Assembly: GCA_905208455.1 (NCBI GenBank)
Contig: CAJLPK010000050.1
Span: forward strand, 1-12,852
From: an uncultured Bacillota bacterium
Lineage (GTDB): Bacteria; Bacillota; Clostridia; Christensenellales; QAND01
Length of the DNA stretch: 12,852 bases
Direction of reading: 5' to 3'
The notes under the pieces are model-generated. The model saw only the letters and a list, made by a program, of their open reading frames with translations. It did not search any database and was not told the DNA's origin. A program made the translations under genes and the position numbers. Positions 1 to 5,534 of the stretch are shown here, piece by piece. The first letter of the stretch is position 1. Every line of letters begins with the position of its first letter.

Positions 1-662
1 TGGATACCTCGGCGTTGACCGTGACGGGCCAAACGGTGGCGGAAAACATCGCAAAGGCCGAAAACGGCGATGAAAGCGTGATACGCCCGGTGGAAAACCC
101 ATACAGCCAGACCGGCGGGCTTGCCATCCTATGGGGCAACATCGCGCAGGATGGCTGCGTGGTAAAGCGCAGCGCCGTTGCGCCGGAGATGCTGGTGCAC
201 AGCGGCCCGGCCCGCGTGTTCAACGACGAGGAAGAGGCGATTCAAGCCATTTACGGGCAGCGCATCAAGCCGGGCGATGTGGTGGTCATCCGCTACGAAG
301 GGCCCAAGGGCGGCCCGGGGATGCGCGAAATGCTCAACCCCACCAGCGCCTTGGCCGGCATGAAGCTGGACAAAGAGGTGGCGCTGATCACCGATGGGCG
401 CTTTTCCGGCGCCAGCCGCGGCGCTTCCATCGGCCATGTATGCCCGGAGGCGGCCATGGGCGGCAACATCGGGCTTTTGGAGGAAGGGGACATCATCGAG
501 ATCGACATCCCCAACCACCGCATCAACGCAAAGGTATCGGAGGAGACCTTTGCCGAGCGCAAAAAGCACTATGTACAGCCGGAGGCCAAGGTAAAGACCG
601 GCTATTTGGCCCGCTATGCCAAGCTGGTCAGCGGCGCAAACAAAGGGGCGGTGATGCCGTGA
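1..662 (+). CDS. ilvD: Dihydroxy-acid dehydratase, C-terminal part (5' end outside window)
   Basis: This is the last 220 or so residues of dihydroxy-acid dehydratase, the iron-sulfur enzyme that dehydrates 2,3-dihydroxy-3-methylvalerate and 2,3-dihydroxyisovalerate to the 2-oxo acids of isoleucine and valine synthesis in the cytosol. The reading frame is already open at base 3 (DTSALTVTGQTVAENI), so the gene starts upstream of the window. Family landmarks are GPKGGPGMREML (codons near 301-336) and the C-terminal signature ITDGRFSGASRG followed by IGHVCPEA (near 388-453), both typical of IlvD/Edd proteins. The LTVTG and SGASRG versions fit IlvD better than phosphogluconate dehydratase (Edd), and the threonine ammonia-lyase gene directly behind supports that. 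The N-terminal cluster cysteines lie outside the window and cannot be checked. The stop TGA (660-662) shares its last A with the next start codon. Confidence 0.95.
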   Translation, partial: DTSALTVTGQTVAENIAKAENGDESVIRPVENPYSQTGGLAILWGNIAQDGCVVKRSAVAPEMLVHSGPARVFNDEEEAIQAIYGQRIKPGDVVVIRYEGPKGGPGMREMLNPTSALAGMKLDKEVALITDGRFSGASRGASIGHVCPEAAMGGNIGLLEEGDIIEIDIPNHRINAKVSEETFAERKKHYVQPEAKVKTGYLARYAKLVSGANKGAVMP

Positions 663-1870
663 TGGAGGAAAAGCGTGAGCTGACGCTGGATAAGATCTAC
701 CATGCGTCGTATGTATTGAAGGACGTGATCCGAAAAACGGAGATGATCCATGCCCCTGAGCTGAACAGCGAATGCGAGGTATACCTGAAAACGGAGAACC
801 TGCAGGTGACGGGCAGCTTTAAGGTGCGCGGCGCGTATTATAAGATCAGCCAGCTTTCCGAGGAGGAAAAGGCGTGCGGCGTGGTGGCGTCGTCGGCCGG
901 CAACCATGCCCAGGGCGTGGCGCTGGCGGCGGCGAAAAACGGCATTTCCAGCCTGATCTGCATTCCGGACAGCGCGCCCATCAGCAAGGTGGAGGCCACC
1001 AAAAGCTACGGCGCGGAGGTAGAGCTGGTTTCGGGCGCGTATGACGATTCCTATAAGCGCGCCTTGGAATTGGTAGAGGAGCAGGGGCGGACGCTGATCC
1101 ACCCGTTCGACGACCCGGACGTGATCGCGGGCCAGGGCACCATCGGGCTGGAGATTTTAGATCAGCTCAAGGATGTGGACGTGGTGCTGGTGCCCGTCGG
1201 CGGCGGCGGGCTCATCAGCGGCGTGGCGTACGCCATCAAGCGCATGCAGCCGGATGTAAAGGTATACGGAGTACAGGCGGCGGGCGCGCCCAGCATGCTG
1301 GAAAGCATCCGCAAAAAGGAGAAGGTAACGCTGGAAACGGTGGATACCTTTGCCGACGGCATTGCGGTCAAGCACCCGGGCGATTTGACGTACGAGCTGG
1401 TATCCAACTATGTGGACGACATCGTGACGGTGACGGACGACGAGGTAGCCAACGCGATTTTGGCGATGATTGAGGAGCGGAAGCTCATCGCTGAGGGCGC
1501 GGGCGCGGTCTCGGTGGCGGCGGCGATGTACAATAAGGTGCCGCTTAAGGGCAAAAAGGTATGCTGCGTGGTATCCGGCGGCAATATTGATGTGAACATC
1601 CTGAGCAAGGTCATCGAGCGCGGGCTGGTCACGGCCGGGCGCAACAGCAACATCACCATCGCGCTGACGGACAAGCCCGGACAGCTCGAAGGCGTGAGCC
1701 GCATCATCGCCCAGTACGGCGGCAATGTGGTGTCTGTACACCATGACCGGGGCGAGGCGAATATGGCCATCAACGCCTGTATCCTGCGCATCGGCATGGA
1801 GACGCGCAACGGCGAACAGGCGCGGGAGATCTGCAGAGCGCTGCGCGAGGCAGGCTTCCATTTGGTATAA
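662..1870 (+). CDS. ilvA: Threonine ammonia-lyase (threonine dehydratase) with C-terminal ACT domain, 402 aa
   Basis: A PLP enzyme of fold type II that deaminates L-threonine to 2-oxobutanoate and ammonia, the entry step of isoleucine synthesis. Visible motifs are GSFKVRGA with the PLP lysine at K54, SSAGNHAQG at 77-85, and the phosphate-binding loop GGGGL at 180-184. From about residue 329 an ACT domain follows (NITIALTDKPGQLEGVS), with a typical end near 402. The length fits the short single-ACT form of about 400 residues, not the roughly 510-residue E. coli IlvA with two regulatory ACT-like domains. The ATG at 662 overlaps the ilvD stop (TGATG), and a weak G-rich ribosome site (AAAGGGG, near 641) lies inside ilvD, so translational coupling is likely. 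The same frame is open further upstream inside ilvD, but the protein homology begins at this ATG. A catabolic role (tdcB-like) is possible; the ilvD linkage favours biosynthesis. Confidence 0.93.
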   Translation: MEEKRELTLDKIYHASYVLKDVIRKTEMIHAPELNSECEVYLKTENLQVTGSFKVRGAYYKISQLSEEEKACGVVASSAGNHAQGVALAAAKNGISSLICIPDSAPISKVEATKSYGAEVELVSGAYDDSYKRALELVEEQGRTLIHPFDDPDVIAGQGTIGLEILDQLKDVDVVLVPVGGGGLISGVAYAIKRMQPDVKVYGVQAAGAPSMLESIRKKEKVTLETVDTFADGIAVKHPGDLTYELVSNYVDDIVTVTDDEVANAILAMIEERKLIAEGAGAVSVAAAMYNKVPLKGKKVCCVVSGGNIDVNILSKVIERGLVTAGRNSNITIALTDKPGQLEGVSRIIAQYGGNVVSVHHDRGEANMAINACILRIGMETRNGEQAREICRALREAGFHLV

Positions 1871-1896
1871 CGGAAATAAAACGGATGCGTCCTCTC

Positions 1897-1931
1897 TTCC
1901 GGGGCGGGCCATGCACGGGCCCGGGCCGGAA
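1897..1931. repeat. GC-rich inverted repeat between ilvA and the AAA+ gene
   Basis: Two 14-base arms (1897-1910 and 1918-1931) pair at 12 of 14 positions around a 7-base loop. The mismatches are G-G at 1903/1925 and 1904/1924. It begins 27 bases after the ilvA stop. No T-run follows on either strand, so it is not a standard intrinsic terminator. It could be an mRNA 3'-end stabiliser or a factor-assisted stop. A smaller GCGC/GCGC hairpin around six T (1953-1968) lies just downstream. Confidence 0.35.
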
Positions 1932-1988
1932 AAGGGGGCGTTTGGTTTATAGGCGCGTTTTTTGCGCGGCCTGGAAAGGGGAAGGGCC

Positions 1989-3188
1989 ATGAACTGGAAG
2001 GACATGGTACAAAAGATACATTCGCTGGTGGTATTCCGCAGCATTTGGGACGATGAGGTATTCCAAAAATTTGCGGCGATGCTCCAGGCTGTATGGGACG
2101 GCGCAGAAAAGGCGGTGGACGCCTATGCGGCGTTTGTGGCGGCGCTGTATCAAAGGGGCGATAACTGGAGCGAATACCTGCTGCATTACATCCTGTGCGA
2201 CGAAAACTTTTACATGCTGCTGCGCGCCGAGGGAAAGCAGGCGGCTCCGGTGGTGGAGCAGGCCGTGCAGCACGAGCTGCGCGTGCTGGACGAGATTGCC
2301 CGGGTGAGCAGTGAGTCCGTACAGCGGGACATCCGCTTTTCCGGGTTTTTGCCGCAATGGAACACCACGCCGCTGCATTTCGGCGCCGTCTACCGCGACA
2401 GGCTGCAAAACATCGGCATCCATGGGTACGGCATTTTTGCCCAATACCGTGCCTTTGTGCTCAAGGATGAGGAGATTGTGCCGATTCAGTCGCCCGACCC
2501 CATTCGGCTGAGCGAGATGAGCGGGTACGAAGCACAGCGTGCCCAGGTGATAGACAATACCAAGGCGCTGCTGCTGGGGCGGCCGGCCTCTAACATTTTG
2601 CTGTACGGTGACGCGGGCACGGGCAAATCCTCCACCGTCAAGGCGGTGGTCAACGAGTTTGCGGGCAAGGGCCTGCGGATGATCGAGCTGAAGAAAAAGC
2701 AGTTATATCAGTTGCCCGCGCTGCTGGACCGGCTGAGCAAAAACCCGCTGAAATTCATCCTGTTTATCGACGACCTCAGCTTTGACCGCGACGACGGCGA
2801 TTTTGCCGCGCTGAAGGCGATTTTGGAAGGCTCTGCCTCCGGGCGGCCGCAAAACCTGGTGGTGTACGCTACGAGCAACCGCCGGCACCTGGTACGTGAG
2901 ACGGCCAGCGCACGGGCGGGCGATGAGATCCATCTAAGCGATACCATCCAGGAACAGATGTCGCTGTCCGACCGGTTCGGCATTCTCATTACGTTTCTGC
3001 GCCCGGAAAAGGATGTATATCTGGAGATCGTGCTGCATTTGGCACAGCAGTACGGCGTCCATATGCCCAAAGAGGAACTCATCGCCAAGGCGGAAGCGCA
3101 CGCACTGCGCCGCAACGGGCGCAGCCCGCGGACGGCTCGGCAGTTTATTGAGCAGTGCGCGGCGCTGGAGGGCGTTGGCAAAGCATAA
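1989..3188 (+). CDS. DUF815-type AAA+ ATPase, 399 aa
   Basis: A cytosolic P-loop ATPase that matches the bacterial DUF815 family, whose physiological role is poorly defined. Visible elements are an N-terminal helical region without a recognised motif (1-180), Walker A GDAGTGKS (207-214), Walker B FILFIDDLSF (256-265), a sensor-1-like YATSNRRH (293-300), an SLSDRFG box (325-331) that probably carries the arginine finger, and a sensor-2-like SPRTARQF (379-386). The length is ordinary for the family. The ATG at 1989 is chosen because a strong purine-rich ribosome site (GGAAAGGGGAAGGG, 1973-1986) sits directly before it. A TTG nine codons upstream (1962) is in frame but lies before that site. No clear promoter was found in the 118 bases after ilvA, so it may be read through from ilvDA. 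A strong terminator ends it. It has no signal peptide or membrane segment. Assignment to DUF815 is from motif pattern only. Confidence 0.85.
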   Translation: MNWKDMVQKIHSLVVFRSIWDDEVFQKFAAMLQAVWDGAEKAVDAYAAFVAALYQRGDNWSEYLLHYILCDENFYMLLRAEGKQAAPVVEQAVQHELRVLDEIARVSSESVQRDIRFSGFLPQWNTTPLHFGAVYRDRLQNIGIHGYGIFAQYRAFVLKDEEIVPIQSPDPIRLSEMSGYEAQRAQVIDNTKALLLGRPASNILLYGDAGTGKSSTVKAVVNEFAGKGLRMIELKKKQLYQLPALLDRLSKNPLKFILFIDDLSFDRDDGDFAALKAILEGSASGRPQNLVVYATSNRRHLVRETASARAGDEIHLSDTIQEQMSLSDRFGILITFLRPEKDVYLEIVLHLAQQYGVHMPKEELIAKAEAHALRRNGRSPRTARQFIEQCAALEGVGKA

Positions 3189-3197
3189 GCAAAGGAA

Positions 3198-3232
3198 GAA
3201 AAGGAGGCCGTATCACAAGGCCTTCTTTTTTT
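3198..3232 (+). terminator. Intrinsic terminator after the AAA+ gene
   Basis: Starting 10 bases after the stop, an A/G-rich left arm ending in GGCC (3207-3210) pairs with GGCC (3220-3223). The stem continues outward through the A-tract against TTCTTTTTT (3224-3232), with a 9-base loop and one or two G-U pairs. The run of six T on the + strand makes it a strong terminator for the upstream gene. The A-rich left arm would also allow some function on the other strand. Confidence 0.88.
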
Positions 3233-3447
3233 GCGGGCATGGGCGGACGGGACAGCCTAATAACGGCAGGGCAAGGGTGTATTTTCGCGGTGCGCTGCCA
3301 GGGCATTGGGGAAATTTATGCTGCGTTTTCCTGCACGCAAAAGGAAAGGAAGCCATCGGCCTAGGCAGGCAAAAGGAGAATGATGGGACGCGCTGCCCAC
3401 GGAGGACAGGAAAAGAAGAAAAAAGACGAAAAAATTAGAAATTTGCA
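3233..3447. other. Non-coding spacer upstream of the BIG2 protein gene
   Basis: About 215 bases between the terminator and the next promoter. No convincing gene, repeat or structured RNA was recognised. The only item of note is a ribosome-site-like AAAAGGAG (3371-3378) before ATGATG, opening a 22-codon frame (3383-3451) with a lysine-rich tail that arises from a purine-rich run; it is treated as unsupported. The last 40 bases are A-rich and may act as an upstream promoter element. Confidence 0.5.
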
Positions 3448-3475
3448 TTGACACATTTTTGACATAAGCTATACT
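3448..3475 (+). promoter_or_regulatory. Sigma-A-type promoter for the BIG2 surface protein gene
   Basis: A perfect -35 box TTGACA (3448-3453) and a -10 box TATACT (3470-3475, one mismatch to TATAAT) are separated by 16 bases. An A-rich stretch precedes the -35. The expected start is near 3482, giving a leader of about 48 bases. The ribosome site AGGGGGG (3518-3524) lies 5 bases from the ATG at 3530. A second TTGACA (3459-3464) is too close to the -10 to be used with it. Confidence 0.82.
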
Positions 3476-3529
3476 GATGGTGATAGCCTGTATACCAAAT
3501 ATAAAAAATGCAGGCAGAGGGGGGAAACC

Positions 3530-5185
3530 ATGAAGCAGAAGCTAGGGGCAATGCTGCTGGCGCTGTGCCTGATGACAGGGATGACAGCCACAGCCTTTGC
3601 CCAGGGAGAGCCGGCAGGCACTCCGACAGACAATCTGAACCCGCCGGCGCCGCAGGAGACGACGGTGGCATTCGACAGCCCGGATGTTTTCATCAACATA
3701 GGGGAGGAGCAGCAACTCAATGTCACGGTAACGCCGGAGGTTGCGCCGGAAGAGATCCAATGGAAGAGCAGCGATGAAAAGATCGTTACAGTGGATCAGA
3801 CAGGGAAGATCCATGGCATGGCCGGCGGCGAAGCGTTCGTATCGGCAGAGGTGGACGGTGTAAAGGCAGAGATTTTGGTGATCGTCTATGTACCAGTCCG
3901 TTTTACAGCGGATACCTTTGCGGACCTGGATCAGGATGAGATTTTGACAACGCTGAAAAAGGTACTGGGGCCGATGGAAACAGAGGGGATGAGCATCAAG
4001 AGCAAAATGATGCCAAATGGCCAGAGCATGATGCTGTCCCATGAGATCATCAATCAGGCGTGGAGCGTGCAGCTAGCCGTGGAAGCGAATATGCTGAATG
4101 CAGATGGGAGCGAGGCCTATCAACTCCGGCTGGAAGCGTTGGACAACCAAACGCTGTCCGCACCGGTGGATTTGGCAGTAGATATTCACAAAGCGTCAGA
4201 GGATGCAAAGCTGGCCAAGCTATTCCGGGGCGGAAAAGGGCTGGTCGTAGACATAAAGGGAAAGAGCTTTCCAGAGGGATCTTTTCTGTATTTTGGCCAT
4301 GAGAAATATTTCGGAGAAGAGACGCTGACGCTGTACAAGGTAACAGGGAACAAGGCTGTGGCTGTGGAGAAGGTGCAAACTTATCCGGAGAATGAGATTG
4401 GGCTGGCGCTTTCCAGCGGCGGCGTATACGTTTTGAGCGATCTGACGGAAGCGCAGATCCAGGAAAATGCACAGGCCCCGGAAACCACCTTTACCGCGGA
4501 CGACCTGAAAAACAACAAGCAGGCCATTTTGGACAGCTTGGCGAACACAACAGAGCCTGCGGTGTTTGTAATGTTTACCGCGGCGGATAAAACGGCCGTG
4601 ATGCCGGCGGACGTCATTGAGGCGGCCCAGGCCAGCGGCAAGCAGCTGGTAGCGGCGCTGCAAAATGAGGACGGCGCTATCTATATGTGGATCTTCAACG
4701 CCTATGGGCAGACTACGCAGCAAAAGGCCATGGATGTAAGGCTGTATGCGCAGTTTACCGATGTGAGCGCGGAGGCGGAGATGCAGGCGCTGCTGGGCCA
4801 GGGGGCCAAGGCAGTGCGCATCGACCTGACGCATGAAGGCGCGCTGCCGCAGGGTACGGTGGTAACATTCCCCGCGCTGTCCGTATTTGCAGACGGCGAG
4901 ACGGTATACCTGTATGAGCTCGAGGATGGCAAGCTGGCCGGCACAGATGCAGAAGGGGCGCCGGCCAAGAGCGTGATCGAGCAGGGGATGGCGGCGTATG
5001 AAACGACGCACTGCTCATCCTACATCATGACGGATGTGGCACAGCTTCCGGCCGCGGCGGAAACGTCGGGCGCGGCGACGGCCTCTCCGCAGACCGGCGA
5101 TGCACAGATGCCCATGCTGTGGGCGGTGATTGCGGTGCTGGCGCTGGCAGGCGCAGGCACAGCGGCGCTTGCAAAGCGCAGATAA
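3530..5185 (+). CDS. Secreted BIG2-domain protein with C-terminal SPQTGD cell-wall sorting signal, 551 aa
   Basis: A probable wall-anchored surface protein of unknown function. The N-terminus is a Sec signal peptide (MKQK, hydrophobic core, cleavage probably after AFA near residue 24). A short Pro-rich linker leads to a bacterial Ig-like BIG2 domain (about 46-121: IGEEQQLNVTVTP, IQWKSSDEKIVTV, GKIHGMAGG). Then come two regions of similar length and order (about 125-305 and 320-503), each opening with FTAD and closing with a (T/V)xLYxL/K...(Y)VLSDL or YIMTDV pattern, which suggests an internal duplication. The end is a sorting signal: SPQTGD (519-524), a hydrophobic stretch (about 528-547) and KRR. 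SPxTG-type signals are known sortase B substrates in Clostridioides difficile; no sortase gene is in this window. It has its own promoter and terminator. No catalytic motif was seen, so adhesion or a structural role is only a guess. Confidence 0.85.
   Translation: MKQKLGAMLLALCLMTGMTATAFAQGEPAGTPTDNLNPPAPQETTVAFDSPDVFINIGEEQQLNVTVTPEVAPEEIQWKSSDEKIVTVDQTGKIHGMAGGEAFVSAEVDGVKAEILVIVYVPVRFTADTFADLDQDEILTTLKKVLGPMETEGMSIKSKMMPNGQSMMLSHEIINQAWSVQLAVEANMLNADGSEAYQLRLEALDNQTLSAPVDLAVDIHKASEDAKLAKLFRGGKGLVVDIKGKSFPEGSFLYFGHEKYFGEETLTLYKVTGNKAVAVEKVQTYPENEIGLALSSGGVYVLSDLTEAQIQENAQAPETTFTADDLKNNKQAILDSLANTTEPAVFVMFTAADKTAVMPADVIEAAQASGKQLVAALQNEDGAIYMWIFNAYGQTTQQKAMDVRLYAQFTDVSAEAEMQALLGQGAKAVRIDLTHEGALPQGTVVTFPALSVFADGETVYLYELEDGKLAGTDAEGAPAKSVIEQGMAAYETTHCSSYIMTDVAQLPAAAETSGAATASPQTGDAQMPMLWAVIAVLALAGAGTAALAKRR
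3902..4444 (+). repeat. First copy of an apparent duplicated module in the BIG2 protein
   Basis: Residues about 125-305. It opens with RFTADTFADLDQDEILTTL, has a middle with HEIINQAW and a charged ADGSEAYQLRLEAL stretch, and closes with TLTLYKVTGNKAVAVEK and GGVYVLSDL. The order of these elements matches the second copy (residues about 320-503). The similarity was seen by eye at protein level; the DNA copies are well diverged. Confidence 0.5.
4487..5038 (+). repeat. Second copy of the apparent duplicated module in the BIG2 protein
   Basis: Residues about 320-503. It opens with TFTADDLKNNKQAILDSL, continues with ADVIEAAQASGKQLVAAL and NEDGAIYMWIFNAYG, and closes with ETVYLYELEDGKLAG and HCSSYIMTDV. 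It mirrors the first copy in element order and length. Its only cysteine outside the signal peptide is C495, with no partner in the mature chain. Confidence 0.5.
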
Positions 5186-5205
5186 ACGATAGGCAGAACC
5201 AGGAC

Positions 5206-5235
5206 AAAAGGCTCGGCGAACCGCCGGGCCTTTTT
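5206..5235 (+). terminator. Intrinsic terminator of the BIG2 protein gene
   Basis: AAAA then GGCTCGGC (5210-5217) pairs with GCCGGGCC (5223-5230) around a 5-base loop, with one G-U pair. Five T (5231-5235) follow. It lies 20 bases after the stop codon. Confidence 0.88.
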
Positions 5236-5488
5236 GCTTTTGCTATGGATGAACGAAGCCGCCGGGAGAAGGCATGCCCGCGGCAAAGGGCCTGCCGAGG
5301 GGCAGGGGAACAGGCGCAGTGGATAAGACAGCGCAAAAGGCAAGAGACAGGCGCTGCGGCGGCGCAGGGGCCGGCAGCACCGGCGGGAAAAGGCAGGAAG
5401 AAAGGCCAGGCTGGGCAAAGGCGCGGGCAGGAACAAGCAACCCCTCTGTGCCGGCCTAAGCAAAGGGGCGCAAGGCGGTAAGGCAAAG
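5236..5488. other. Gene-free gap between convergent surface protein genes
   Basis: About 250 bases with no supported gene. On the + strand it is rich in purines and GC. Three short perfect hairpins are visible: 5291-5306 (six-base stem CCTGCC/GGCAGG), 5354-5367 (CTGCG/CGCAG) and 5370-5384 (GCCGG/CCGGC). Frames open on both strands here run through the flanking terminator and have arginine/alanine/proline-rich compositions typical of chance translation of GC-rich DNA. Nothing else was recognised. Confidence 0.45.
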
Positions 5489-5520
5489 AAAAAAGCATAG
5501 GCCAATGGCCTATGCTTTTT
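5489..5520 (-). terminator. Bidirectional intrinsic terminator between convergent genes
   Basis: A perfect 14-base-pair stem (AAAAAGCATAGGCC, 5490-5503, with GGCCTATGCTTTTT, 5507-5520) and a 3-base loop AAT. It has a T-run on both strands: six on the minus strand (A at 5489-5494) and five on the plus strand (5516-5520). It sits 14 bases beyond the stop of the minus-strand repeat protein and serves mainly that gene, as well as backing up the + strand terminator at 5206. Confidence 0.9.
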
Positions 5521-5534
5521 GTGGTGAAGGCTGT

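Noticed and set aside
131..661. Upstream in-frame extension of the threonine ammonia-lyase into ilvD
   Set aside because: The extension overlaps ilvD in another frame and has an Arg/Gly/Gln-rich chance composition. Enzyme homology starts at the ATG at 662.
1157..2044. Minus-strand frame of 295 codons opposite ilvA
   Set aside because: It is antisense to a clear PLP enzyme gene, has no ribosome site, and has His/Arg/Ala-rich shadow composition.
3383..3451. 22-codon frame after AAAAGGAG in the spacer before the BIG2 gene
   Set aside because: It lies between a terminator and the next promoter with no promoter of its own. The peptide is a low-complexity lysine run from purine-rich DNA, and it overlaps the -35 box.
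3459..3464. Second TTGACA as an alternative -35 box
   Set aside because: It is only 5 bases from the TATACT -10 box, and no other -10 at suitable distance was evident.
5119..5481. + strand frame of 120 codons spanning the end of the BIG2 gene and the gap
   Set aside because: It overlaps the sorting signal of a confident gene, crosses its terminator, and has the Arg/Gly/Ala-rich composition of random GC-rich DNA.
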